DNA of 33,724 bases from an uncultured Caulobacter sp. (GCA_937991555.1 CALKHU010000268.1:1-33724), one strand, 5' to 3'; positions 16,072 through 23,253 are shown, numbered from the stretch's first letter. A program made the numbers and translations. The notes: generated by a model from the letters alone, not told the origin.

Positions 16072-17643
16072 CTACCCCACCATCCGCTCGCGCCCTTCCC
16101 AGTAGGGCTTCCTCAACTCGCGGCGCAGGACCTTGCCCGACGGGTTGCGCGGCAGGGCGTCGATGAAGTCGATGGACTTGGGAGCCTTGTAGCCGGCGAT
16201 CCGGGTGCGGACATGGGCGATGATGTCCTCGGCGGTGGTCGCCGCGCCCGGCTTGAGGACCACCACGCCCTTGACCGCCTCGCCCCAGCGCTCGTCCGGC
16301 ACGCCGATGACGGCGGCGTCGGCGACGGCCGGGTGGCTGAACAGCGCGTTCTCGACCTCGGCCGGATAGACGTTCTCGCCCCCGCTGACGATCATGTCCT
16401 TCACCCGGTCGTAGATGTAGAGGTAGCCCTCGTCATCGAAGTAGCCGGCGTCGCCGCTCGAGAACCAGCCTTCGGGGCAGATCGCCTCCCTGGTGGCGTC
16501 CTCACGGTTCCAGTAGCCCTTCATCACGCCCCTGGCGCGGATCTGCACCTCGCCGACCTCGCCCGGCTTGCCGACCTCGCCGGTCGGCGTGAGCACGCGG
16601 ATCTCGAAGCCCGGCCAGGGCTTGCCGCAGGAGCGCAGCTTGTCGCGTTCCGGCGCGTGATCCTCGGGCGGCAGGTAGGTGGCCGCGCCGATCGTCTCGG
16701 TCAGGCCGTAGAGCTGGGTGAAGCCGCAGCCGAACACGTCCTGGGCCCGGCGCAGCACTGCCTCGGAGATCGGCGAGGCGCCGTAGAAGATCTTCTGCAG
16801 CTTGCTGAAGTCCGCGCCCTCGATGGCCGGGTTCTGCAGCAGCATGTTGATGATCGTCGGGGCCAGGAAGGCGTAGTTGACCCGCTGGTCCTGCAGCCGC
16901 TCGATGATCTCGGCGGGGTTCACCTCCCGGGTGAGGATGTTGCGCACGCCCTGCAGGGTGGCGAGCAGACCGCAGTTGGTGCCGGCGACGTGGAACAGCG
17001 GCATGACGCTGAGGTTCGTCTGGCCGGCTTCATAGCGCGCCCAGCCGGCGTCGATGGCGCAGTGGAACAGGGTCTGGAAGTTGGATTCGGTCAGCTGCAC
17101 GCCCTTGGGCAGGCCGGTGGTGCCGGAGGTGTAGAGCTGGATGACGTCGTCCTGCGCGTCGGCCGGCAGCCTCGGGTCGGTCGCCGGGTGGGCGGCGATC
17201 CAGCTGCGGAAGTCGGGCCAGCGCGGATGGCCGGGCTCGAACTGGACCAGACCCTTCAGGTCCGGCAGGTCGCCGGCGATCATGTCGACCACGCCGCCGA
17301 AGTCGGCGCCGACGAACAGCAGCTTCGCGCCGGCGTCCTTGAGGATGAAGGCGACCTCCGGCGGGGCCAGGCGCCAGTTGACCGGGGCGAGCGTGACGCG
17401 GGCCTTCACAGCGCCGAGCCACAGCGGGAAGAAGTCGTCGATGTTCTTGGCCAGCACGCCGATGCGGTCGCCGGGCTCAAGCCCCTGGGCCAGCAGGGCG
17501 TTGGCGACCTGGCTGGACATGGCGTCGAGCTCGCGGAAGGTCGTTTCGCGTCCCTCGAACCAGAAGGCGACCGCGTCCGGCCGCTCACGCGCCTGCACGC
17601 GCGGCACGTCGGCCACCGAACGGATATCGGCGAGGTCGGTCAT
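16072..17643 (-). CDS. AMP-forming acyl-CoA ligase (fatty-acid/aryl-CoA synthetase)
   Basis: A 523-residue ANL enzyme forming an acyl-CoA from a carboxylate, ATP and CoA. Motifs: P-loop 'IQLYTSGTTGLPKGVQLT'; 'FTQLYGLTETIGAATYLP'; 'GWFSSGDAGYFDDEGYLYIYDRVKDMIVSGGENVYPAEVE' (A7, A8 and hinge); and C-terminal 'PRNPSGKVLRREL' with the catalytic lysine. Length and motif spacing suit medium/long-chain or aromatic acid ligases (FadD-like/4-chlorobenzoate-type); the substrate is not decided. The ATG at 17643 follows a CAGGGAGCG ribosome site, and the open frame further upstream runs through repeat DNA. Its stop codon (16072-16074) directly abuts that of the broken parE on the other strand. Confidence 0.9.
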   Translation of the reverse strand: MTDLADIRSVADVPRVQARERPDAVAFWFEGRETTFRELDAMSSQVANALLAQGLEPGDRIGVLAKNIDDFFPLWLGAVKARVTLAPVNWRLAPPEVAFILKDAGAKLLFVGADFGGVVDMIAGDLPDLKGLVQFEPGHPRWPDFRSWIAAHPATDPRLPADAQDDVIQLYTSGTTGLPKGVQLTESNFQTLFHCAIDAGWARYEAGQTNLSVMPLFHVAGTNCGLLATLQGVRNILTREVNPAEIIERLQDQRVNYAFLAPTIINMLLQNPAIEGADFSKLQKIFYGASPISEAVLRRAQDVFGCGFTQLYGLTETIGAATYLPPEDHAPERDKLRSCGKPWPGFEIRVLTPTGEVGKPGEVGEVQIRARGVMKGYWNREDATREAICPEGWFSSGDAGYFDDEGYLYIYDRVKDMIVSGGENVYPAEVENALFSHPAVADAAVIGVPDERWGEAVKGVVVLKPGAATTAEDIIAHVRTRIAGYKAPKSIDFIDALPRNPSGKVLRRELRKPYWEGRERMVG

Positions 17644-17719
17644 GATCGCTCCCTGTCTGGCCGCGCCTCTTTTGGGCGCTGGTAAGACCAGGATGGCGAA
17701 TTCCGACAAGCGCGTCGAT

Positions 17720-17888
17720 CCTCCCCCACCTGGGGAAGGGGGACCATGCGGAGCATGGTGGAGAGGGAGGCACAGCGAACGCCGAGTCCTCCCACGCCGC
17801 GAATGACGGCCCAGGGCAGGGCGGCGGGCGGGAGCGCCTCCCGCTCCACCACCCTCCGGGTGGTCCCCCTCTCCCAAGAGGGAGAGGA
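17720..17888. repeat. Inverted pair of REP-like hairpin elements (pair 1)
   Basis: The left copy (17720-17772) and the inverted right copy (17836-17888) share a pattern: a first hairpin in a CCTC-rich edge, GGGGGACC, a second hairpin with 3-nt loop, then GGTGGAG-GGGAGGC. The second hairpin is ACCATGC-GGA-GCATGGT on the left and ACCACCC-GGA-GGGTGGT on the right; arms changed but pairing kept. The first hairpin on the right is an 8-bp CCTCTCCC/GGGAGAGG. About 63 nt of unique DNA lies between. No transposase is nearby. Together with pair 2 and the terminator it fills the 404 bases between the ligase and the aldehyde dehydrogenase. Confidence 0.75.
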
Positions 17889-17925
17889 ACAAGGAAAGAG
17901 CCGCCGGATCGCTCCGGCGGCTCTT
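17889..17925 (-). terminator. Intrinsic terminator downstream of the aldehyde dehydrogenase gene
   Basis: AAGAGCCGCCGGA (17896-17908) and TCCGGCGGCTCTT (17913-17925) form a perfect 13-bp stem with a 4-nt loop. Read on the minus strand the stem is followed by TTTCCTTGTT, a U-rich tail, which gives it a leftward direction. It is about 120 nt past the dehydrogenase stop codon, beyond REP pair 2, and separates that transcript from the ligase gene. Confidence 0.75.
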
Positions 17926-17938
17926 CGCTGTGGGTCGG

Positions 17939-18035
17939 TGCGTCCTTCGACACGGCCCTTCGGGCCTGCTCAGGATGACGTGCTCAGAGACCGTCATGGT
18001 GAGCAGCGGCCGCAGGCCGCGTGTCGAACCACGCA
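17939..18035. repeat. Inverted pair of REP-like hairpin elements (pair 2)
   Basis: The left copy (17939-17980) and the inverted right copy (17992-18035) align over about 42 bases, sharing TTCGACACG, TGCTCA and ATGACG. The inner hairpin is GGCCC-TTC-GGGCC on the left and GCGGCC-TGC-GGCCGC on the right. The outer pairing is TCC...GGA on the left but TGG...CCA on the right, a compensating double change. An 11-nt spacer separates them. A truncated copy lies at 14208-14223. The element sits 12 nt past the aldehyde dehydrogenase stop. Confidence 0.75.
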
Positions 18036-18047
18036 GGGCGGCAGGCC

Positions 18048-19487
18048 CTACTCCGCCGCCTGCGGCGGGGCGTAGCCGAGCATGGCCTTGGTTTCCAGGA
18101 ACTCGTGGAAGCCGTAGTCGCCCCACTCCCGGCCGTTGCCGCTCATCTTGTAGCCGCCGAACGGCGCCATCAGGTCGCCGCCGCCGCCGTTGATCGAGAC
18201 CTGGCCGGCGCGCAGCCTGGAGGCCACTTCGCGGATCTTCGCCTGGTCCGTGCCCGAGACGTAGGCCGCCAGGCCGTACTCGGTGTCGTTGCCGACTTCG
18301 ATCGCCTGGTCGACGCTGTCGTAGCCGAGAATCGAGACGACCGGGCCGAAGATCTCTTCCTTGGCGATGGTCATGTCGTTGGTGACGTTGGCGAAGACGG
18401 TCGGCTTGACGAAGTAGCCCTTGTCCAGGCCTTCCGGACGGCCGACGCCGCCGGTGACCAGGGTCGCGCCCTCGTCGATGCCGGCCTGGATCAGCTTCTG
18501 GATCTTGTTGAACTGCACTTCCGACACGACCGGACCCATCTGGGCGTTGCCCTTCGGGTCGCCGACGGTGGTGGACTCGGCGGCGGCCTTGGCGATCTGG
18601 ATCACCTCGTCCATGCGCTTGGCCGGGACCAGCATGCGGGTCGGGGCGTTGCAGGACTGGCCGGAGTTCATCATCACCGAGCGGACGCCGCCCGTGACGG
18701 CGGCCTGGAAGTCGGCGTCGTCGAGGATGATGTTCGGGCTCTTGCCGCCCAGCTCCTGGGCGACGCGCTTGACGGTCGGGGCGGCGTTGCGGGCGACCTC
18801 GATGCCGGCGCGGGTCGAGCCGGTGAAGGAGACCATGTCGATCTCCGGGTGGCTCGAGATGGCGGCGCCCACTTCAGGGCCGTCGCCGTTGACCAGGTTG
18901 AACACGCCCGCCGGGACGCCGGCGGCGTGCATGATTTCGGCCCAGATGTAGCCCGAGAACGGCGCGACTTCCGACGGCTTGAGCACCATGGTGCAGCCCA
19001 CGGCCAGGGCCGGGGCGACCTTGCAGGCGATCTGGTTCACCGGCCAGTTCCACGGCGTGATCATGCCGCAGACGCCGATCGGCTCCTTGACGATGCGGGT
19101 CGGGCCGCGGTCCTCGACGAACTTGAAGCTCTTCAGAACGGCCAGCGCCGTCTGGGTGTGGGCGAGGCCCATGGCCGCCTGGGCGCGCTGGGCCAGCGAG
19201 GCCGGGGCGCCCATCTCCTCGGTGATGGCGTCGGCCATGTCGCCGTAGCGCTTCTGGTACTCGGCGATGATGCGCTCGAGCAGGTCGGCGCGCTCCTCGA
19301 TCGAGGTCTGGGAGAAGGTGGCGAACGCCTTGCGGGCGGCCTTGGCGGCGCGGTCGACGTCGGCGGCCGTGCCCATCGAGATCTTGCCGCAGACCTCTTC
19401 GGTCGCCGGGTTGATGACGTCGAGCGTCCGCGGCGTGATGGGATCGACCCACTGACCGTCGATGTAGAACTTCGTGTAGTCGCGCAT
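18048..19487 (-). CDS. NAD(P)+-dependent aldehyde dehydrogenase
   Basis: A 479-residue ALDH-superfamily enzyme oxidising an aldehyde to the carboxylic acid. 'ITPWNWPVNQIACKVAPAL' (143-161) and 'VLKPSEVAPFSG' (168-179) line the cofactor site. 'FTGSTRAG' (221-228) closes the Rossmann fold, 'ELGGKSP' gives the general base Glu245, and 'NSGQSCNAPTRML' the nucleophile Cys279. 'EIFGPVVSILGYDS' and 'APFGGYKMSGNGREWGDYGFHEFLETK' finish the catalytic and oligomerisation domains. Specificity is not evident. The start was set at the ATG at 19487: AAGGGAG lies 6 nt before it, while the ATG two codons earlier touches that ribosome site. Its terminator is at 17896-17925. It could oxidise aldehydes made by neighbouring hydrolases or oxygenases, by inference only. 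Confidence 0.92.
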   Translation of the reverse strand: MRDYTKFYIDGQWVDPITPRTLDVINPATEEVCGKISMGTAADVDRAAKAARKAFATFSQTSIEERADLLERIIAEYQKRYGDMADAITEEMGAPASLAQRAQAAMGLAHTQTALAVLKSFKFVEDRGPTRIVKEPIGVCGMITPWNWPVNQIACKVAPALAVGCTMVLKPSEVAPFSGYIWAEIMHAAGVPAGVFNLVNGDGPEVGAAISSHPEIDMVSFTGSTRAGIEVARNAAPTVKRVAQELGGKSPNIILDDADFQAAVTGGVRSVMMNSGQSCNAPTRMLVPAKRMDEVIQIAKAAAESTTVGDPKGNAQMGPVVSEVQFNKIQKLIQAGIDEGATLVTGGVGRPEGLDKGYFVKPTVFANVTNDMTIAKEEIFGPVVSILGYDSVDQAIEVGNDTEYGLAAYVSGTDQAKIREVASRLRAGQVSINGGGGDLMAPFGGYKMSGNGREWGDYGFHEFLETKAMLGYAPPQAAE

Positions 19488-19543
19488 CACCATCTCCCTT
19501 GGCGTCGAGGCGGGCCCGTTCCAGGGCCTCTTCAAACGTTAGT

Positions 19544-19903
19544 TTAGTTATCGCGGTTCAGGTGGGGAAGGGTCAACTCGCCCGCCTCGATCGATAGTAT
19601 CGTGATCAGCCCGATCAGGGCCCACAGAATGCTCACGCCGCCCAGGCCTCGCAGGCTCGCTCGAACCCAATCGACTGAGGATCGGGTGGCATGGGACGGA
19701 TAGCCGTACAGCCCCAGGATGAACACCGTCGGCGTCCAGCCGGCCAGTAAGACTGCCGCATGGAGCCCTGCGGAATCGTCTTGGTCCACCCCAAGGCCCC
19801 AATACAGGACCAGCGGCCCCAGCGCGAACGCGTAGAGCGCCACCCGCCTGACCCAGACCGGCCAACGGTCGGCCGGTATTCGCTCGTGGAGCGGAGGCTT
19901 CAA
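19544..19903 (-). CDS. Small membrane protein coupled to the SMP-30 gene, TTG start
   Basis: A 119-residue protein with about three hydrophobic segments: 'VALYAFALGPLVLYWGLGV' (21-39), 'AAVLLAGWTPTVFILGLYGY' (49-68) and 'GGVSILWALIGLITILSI' (88-105). Loops are charged, e.g. 'PSHATRSSVDWVRASLRG'. No ATG exists in this frame; the TTG at 19903-19901 overlaps the TGA of the SMP-30 gene as TTGA, a typical coupled start. Base composition is slightly lower in GC than the flanks. I do not recognise a family. The frame stays open far upstream through two other genes, so the coding call rests on the hydrophobic pattern and the overlap. Confidence 0.55.
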   Translation of the reverse strand: MKPPLHERIPADRWPVWVRRVALYAFALGPLVLYWGLGVDQDDSAGLHAAVLLAGWTPTVFILGLYGYPSHATRSSVDWVRASLRGLGGVSILWALIGLITILSIEAGELTLPHLNRDN

Positions 19904-20847
19904 AGCTGATGAACGTGCGGCTGACCGGCCACCGGGCTGCGGGCCTTCAGCACATAGTCGGCGCGGATCGAGCCGATGTAGAGGTCCTTCAGGTCCGGTC
20001 CGCCCCACGCGACATTGGTCGGGTGGTTGATCACCTCGCCGGAGGGATCGTGGCAGACCACTTCCACCGCGCCCGACGGCGTGATGGCCACGACCTTGTT
20101 GGCGGCGGGGAGGCAGACCCAGAGGTTGCCCTCGGCGTCCATGCCGACGCCGTCGGTGTAGCCGAGATCGTCGGGATGGTGGGCGGCGCCGGCCTCCGCC
20201 TGGGCCTGGGCGGCGTCGACCAGGCGGCCGAGCACGGGGCCGTAGCGTTCGCCGGGACCGAGCTTGCCCCCCGGCAGGATCTCGAAGCGCAGCACGTCGG
20301 CGGCGCTGGTCTGGGCGCAGTAGAGCCAGCGGTCGTCGGCCGACAGGGCCATGCCGTTGGGAAACTTCAGCCCCTCGGCGACGATGTCGCTCGAGCCGTC
20401 CGGGCGCAGCACGAAGATGAAGCCGTCGGCGCGGCCGTCCAGCGCCTGGGGCCAGGTCTCGGCGTGGGTCGAGTTGGCGCACCAGATGTTCCCGGCGCGG
20501 TCGAGCACCGGATAGTTGGCGCTGGTCAGCCGCCGGCCGCCGACCTCGGTCAGCAGCGTCTCGTGGGTCCCGGTCAGCGGGTCGAACCGCTGCAGCGGCC
20601 CCTCCTCCCGGTCGTAGATGCCGAAGTTGGCGATCAGGATGCGGCCCTGCAGGTCCATGTTGACGCCGTTGGGCGCGCCGCCCTTCGGACCCATGCGCAC
20701 GAAGGCGCCGGAGGGATGGATCTCCGCCACCGCGCACTGATGGTCCGAGGCGAACACCCGGCCGTCCTTGCCGACGACGACGTCCTCGGGCCGGTCGATG
20801 CCGACCGCGATTTTCGTGAACGCTTCGACCGGAATGCGCGCGACCAT
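19900..20847 (-). CDS. SMP-30/gluconolactonase-family lactonase
   Basis: A 315-residue six-bladed beta-propeller hydrolase, metal dependent, opening sugar or other lactones. Blade motifs: 'GIDRPEDVVVGKDGRVFASD' (with the metal-binding Glu), 'GGAPNGVNMDLQGRILIANFG', 'SANYPVLDRAGNIWCANST', 'EGLKFPNGMALSADDRWLYCAQT' (Asn and Gly of the metal site) and 'GYTDGVGMDAEGNLWVCLP' (the Asp of the site). No signal peptide is visible, so it is cytoplasmic. The ATG at 20847 has a GGGAGGAC ribosome site. It might open lactones produced by a Baeyer-Villiger enzyme, but the BVMO gene lies 16 kb away. It is followed by an overlapping small membrane protein gene and preceded, 30 nt upstream, by the Nudix gene. 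Confidence 0.87.
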   Translation of the reverse strand: MVARIPVEAFTKIAVGIDRPEDVVVGKDGRVFASDHQCAVAEIHPSGAFVRMGPKGGAPNGVNMDLQGRILIANFGIYDREEGPLQRFDPLTGTHETLLTEVGGRRLTSANYPVLDRAGNIWCANSTHAETWPQALDGRADGFIFVLRPDGSSDIVAEGLKFPNGMALSADDRWLYCAQTSAADVLRFEILPGGKLGPGERYGPVLGRLVDAAQAQAEAGAAHHPDDLGYTDGVGMDAEGNLWVCLPAANKVVAITPSGAVEVVCHDPSGEVINHPTNVAWGGPDLKDLYIGSIRADYVLKARSPVAGQPHVHQL

Positions 20848-20877
20848 GCCGTCCTCCCTGCTTTCGTCTTTTCCCGG

Positions 20878-21348
20878 CTACCAGTGCAGCCCCGGCGGGG
20901 TTCCGTCCAGCGCCTCGGCGATGCGGCGGCGGGTTCCCTCGGTCGCGCCCGGCGGCAGGTCGCGGGGGTCGAACCAGTCTCGGCGCAGGATCTCGCCCCG
21001 CGCCGTGGGCGGCGTCGGCTCCCAGTCGTCGAGGCGGTAGATCAGCACATGATCGCCGGGAAAGGTCCTGCCGTTGTCGTGGATGGACACCAGGCGCATG
21101 CGGCCGGTCGGCCGGACGCCGGCCTCTTCCTCGAGCTCGCGGACGGCCGCCTCCTCGACCGACTCGCCGCGCTCGACCCCGCCGCCCGGCATGTGCCAGC
21201 CGGGGGTGTAGCTGTGTTCGATCAGCAGGATGCGGCCCTGGGCGTCGAACACCATCACCCGCACGCCGACCGTCAGGCCGCGCAGCAGACGCATGGCGAT
21301 GCGGTAGGCCGGCAGCAGCCAGCGGTAGACGACGCGCTTGAACGACAT
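20878..21348 (-). CDS. Nudix hydrolase
   Basis: A 156-residue enzyme cleaving a nucleoside diphosphate linked to another moiety. The Nudix box (GX5EX7REUXEEXGU) is intact at residues 56-78: G56, E62, then 'RELEEEAGV' with the Mg2+-binding glutamates. 'HSYTPGWHMPGGG' precedes it, and 'WFDPRDLPPGATEGTRRRI' is a usual tail. A basic, hydrophobic N-terminus 'RVVYRWLLPAYRIAMRLLRG' could lie on the membrane surface. The substrate is unknown. Only a poor ribosome site precedes the ATG, and a TAGGCT -10-like element ends 6 nt before it, so this mRNA may also be leaderless. It is codirectional with the SMP-30 gene and divergent from the microprotein gene. Confidence 0.88.
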   Translation of the reverse strand: MSFKRVVYRWLLPAYRIAMRLLRGLTVGVRVMVFDAQGRILLIEHSYTPGWHMPGGGVERGESVEEAAVRELEEEAGVRPTGRMRLVSIHDNGRTFPGDHVLIYRLDDWEPTPPTARGEILRRDWFDPRDLPPGATEGTRRRIAEALDGTPPGLHW

Positions 21349-21370
21349 GGCGACAGCCTACGACGGGCGC

Positions 21371-21399
21371 TTGCGGCGCGCGAGGGCGGGGGCTAAAGC
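21371..21399 (+). promoter_or_regulatory. Putative promoter of the microprotein-SDR-folB genes
   Basis: TTGCGG (21371-21376) and TAAAGC (21394-21399) are separated by 17 nt on the plus strand. The predicted start near 21406 leaves about 25 nt before the microprotein ATG at 21431. Both boxes match consensus at four of six positions or fewer. Confidence 0.4.
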
Positions 21400-21430
21400 C
21401 GGGCCAGCACATTGCCCCGGGAGCTCCGAC

Positions 21431-21511
21431 ATGGTCGCCATCGGCGTCATCGCCCTCTTCATCATCGTCTTCGGCGCCCTGAACTTCTTCGAGTTCGGCC
21501 GCGTCGACTGA
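21431..21511 (+). CDS. Single-pass membrane microprotein, 26 residues
   Basis: The reading frame ATG 21431 to TGA 21509-21511 encodes MVAIGVIALFIIVFGALNFF followed by EFGRVD: one strongly hydrophobic helix of about 19 residues and a short polar, acidic tail. A GGGGAG ribosome site sits 7 nt before the ATG, with a candidate promoter 30 bases further up. The hydrophobic run, proper ribosome site and abrupt polar tail make chance unlikely. It precedes the SDR gene by 26 nt on the same strand and is probably cotranscribed. It is too short for common annotation tools. The function is unknown; short inner-membrane helices of this type often bind a larger complex. Confidence 0.65.
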   Translation: MVAIGVIALFIIVFGALNFFEFGRVD

Positions 21512-21537
21512 GCCGCCGCCGCCCGGCGGTCGAAGAG

Positions 21538-22287
21538 ATGAACGGCGTCGCCCTCGTCACCGCCGCCGGCCGCCGCATCGGACGCGTGCTGGCCGTCGAG
21601 GCGGCGCGCGCCGGCTTCGACGTCGCCGTCCACCAGCGCATTCCCGACGCCGACGGCGAGGAGACCTCGGCCCTCGTCCGGGCCGAGGGCCGGCGCGCCG
21701 TCCTGCTCGCCGGCGACCTGACCGCGCCCGACGCCGGAACCCTGGTGGCCCGCGCCGAGGCGCTCGGCCCCGTCTCCCTGCTGGTCAACAACGCCTCGCT
21801 GTTCCTCGACGACCGTCTCGAAACGACGTCGGCCGCCGACATCGACGCCCAGATGGCGGCCAATCTCCGCGCGCCGGTGATCCTCGCCCAGGCTTTCGCC
21901 GCCGCGCTCCAGGCCGACCGCTCCGGCCTCATCGTCAACCTGATCGACCAGCGGGTCTGGCGCCCGACGCCGCAGTACTTCAGCTACAGCCTGAGCAAGG
22001 CCGCGCTCTGGCATGCGACACGGACCATGGCCCAGGCGCTGGCGCCGCGGATCCGGGTCAACGCCATCGGCCCCGGCCCCACGTTCGAATCGATCCACCA
22101 GGCGCCCGGCAGCTTCGAGGCCGAGGCGGGCGGCACGCCGCTCGGGCGGCGGGTGACGGGCGAGGACATCGGGGCGGCGCTGCGCTACCTGATTGACGCA
22201 AGGTCCGTCACCGGCCAGATGATCGCCGTGGACAGCGGCCAGCACCTCGCCTGGCGGACGCCCGACATCGTCGACTTCGAGGACTGA
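21538..22287 (+). CDS. Short-chain dehydrogenase, pteridine-reductase (FolM/PTR1)-like
   Basis: A 249-residue NADPH-dependent reductase. The N-terminal 'VTAAGRRIGRVLA' (7-19) shows the TGxxxRxG variant of the Rossmann motif used by pteridine reductases. 'LVNNASLF' is at 82-89, 'NLRAPVILAQAFA' at 109-121, and the catalytic Tyr150 and Lys154 in 'YSLSK'. Where classical SDRs have a catalytic Ser, this enzyme has Asp137 in 'NLIDQRVW', as in PTR1 and FolM. 'RIRVNAIGPGPT' and 'GQMIAVDSGQHLAW' follow. It would reduce dihydropterin or dihydrofolate, making tetrahydromonapterin or tetrahydrofolate. The adjacent folB, 7 nt downstream, supports a pterin role. The ATG at 21538 has a GAAGAG sequence close before it. 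Confidence 0.85.
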   Translation: MNGVALVTAAGRRIGRVLAVEAARAGFDVAVHQRIPDADGEETSALVRAEGRRAVLLAGDLTAPDAGTLVARAEALGPVSLLVNNASLFLDDRLETTSAADIDAQMAANLRAPVILAQAFAAALQADRSGLIVNLIDQRVWRPTPQYFSYSLSKAALWHATRTMAQALAPRIRVNAIGPGPTFESIHQAPGSFEAEAGGTPLGRRVTGEDIGAALRYLIDARSVTGQMIAVDSGQHLAWRTPDIVDFED

Positions 22288-22294
22288 GGACGCC

Positions 22295-22702
22295 GTGGCC
22301 GCATCCCCGCTTCAAGACCCGCCCGAGGCGCCCGCCCCGATCTCGAAGGTGGTGATCACCAAGGTTTTCGTGCGCGGCCTGAAGGTCGAGGCCGAGGTCG
22401 GCGTCTATCACTACGAGTACGGCCAGACCCAGCCGCTGGTCATCGACGTGGAGCTGGACGTGGCCGCGGCCGGCGCGCGGCGTCTCGACGACACCCTGAA
22501 CTACGAGACCATCCGCAACGACGCCCGGGCGCTGGCCGCGTCGGGGCACATCGAACTGGTCGAGGTGTTCGCCGAGCGCCTGGCCGAGATGTGCCTGGCC
22601 GATCCGCGCGTCACGCGGGCGAGGGTGCGGGTCGAGAAGCCGCTGGCGCTCGCGCCCGACGCCGCCGCGGCCGGCGTCGAGATCACCGCGGTCCGCGCCT
22701 GA
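22295..22702 (+). CDS. folB: Dihydroneopterin aldolase FolB
   Basis: A 135-residue enzyme of folate synthesis, splitting 7,8-dihydroneopterin into 6-hydroxymethyl-dihydropterin and glycolaldehyde. 'KVFVRGLKVEAEVGVYHYEYGQTQPLVIDVELDV' is the T-fold start with the conserved Glu-Val-Gly-Val. 'DDTLNYETI' carries the substrate-binding Tyr, and 'ELVEVFAERLAEM' the active-site Glu; 'ARVRVEKPLAL' has the catalytic Lys. It starts with GTG at 22295 behind a GAGGA site in the 7-nt gap after the SDR gene, which shows cotranscription. The N-terminal 16 residues before the fold are a proline-rich extension. Confidence 0.92.
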   Translation: MAASPLQDPPEAPAPISKVVITKVFVRGLKVEAEVGVYHYEYGQTQPLVIDVELDVAAAGARRLDDTLNYETIRNDARALAASGHIELVEVFAERLAEMCLADPRVTRARVRVEKPLALAPDAAAAGVEITAVRA

Positions 22703-23253
22703 CCGCTCCCCGGCATGCGGCGCGCCTGGCGCCCCTGCGGCCCGAGACGGTCTGGCGGCTGGAGGGCGACGACCTCATCGAGACGACGGGAGGGCGCGAA
22801 CGCCGCTGGCCGCTGGCGAGCGCGCGGACAATGCGCATCGCCGCCCCCGGCCCCGCCGGCCGCGCCGGAGCCTGGATCCTGTTTCCCCGCGGCCGGGTGA
22901 CCCTGGTCTCGCACAGCTGGGCCGGTCCCGGCCGCTTCGAGGACCGCAGCGACAGCTACGGCGCCCTGGTCCGGGCCGTGGCGGCGCGGATGGCGGACGT
23001 CGCGCCGGCCGCGCGGATCGGCCGGGCCGAGCCCGGCGCCGCGGGCGCCCTGGGGTGGATCATCGGCCTGCTCGGGACCGGGGCGGCGGCGATGCTGCTC
23101 TTCTCGCTGAGCGCAGGCGCCGTCGGGCTGGGCGTCAGCCTGGCAGCCCGGATGCTGTTCGCCCTGATCCTGATCTTCGCGGTGACGCCCTGGCTGGCGC
23201 CGGCGGCCCCGCCGCTCGACCCGCGCGCCCTGCCCCGGTCTCTCGTTCCCTGA
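22699..23253 (+). CDS. Putative membrane protein with a PH-like N-terminal region; start uncertain, possibly CTG
   Basis: About 184 residues. The N-terminal half ('ETVWRLEGDDLIETTGGRERRWPLASARTMRI', 'GRVTLVSHSWAGPGRFEDRSDSYGALVRAV') has the alternating-strand look of small PH-like domains. The C-terminal half holds two hydrophobic helices, 'GALGWIIGLLGTGAAAMLLF' and 'LAARMLFALILIFAVTPWLAPA'. No ATG, GTG or TTG lies at a sensible position: the first recognisable residues begin just after the folB stop, where CTG overlaps TGA as CTGA. Either a CTG start with coupling to folB is used, or a base error hides the true start. The next ATG would remove half of the first domain. The family resembles uncharacterised Caulobacterales proteins; the function is unknown. 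Confidence 0.6.
   Translation: MTAPRHAARLAPLRPETVWRLEGDDLIETTGGRERRWPLASARTMRIAAPGPAGRAGAWILFPRGRVTLVSHSWAGPGRFEDRSDSYGALVRAVAARMADVAPAARIGRAEPGAAGALGWIIGLLGTGAAAMLLFSLSAGAVGLGVSLAARMLFALILIFAVTPWLAPAAPPLDPRALPRSLVP

Noticed and set aside
17720..18035. CRISPR array
   Set aside because: The repeats are inverted pairs of two unrelated families with different spacing, not regularly spaced direct repeats, and no cas genes are present.
19544..21412. A single 622-residue minus-strand protein
   Set aside because: Most of it is a shadow of the SMP-30 and Nudix genes; only its last 119 residues look like protein.
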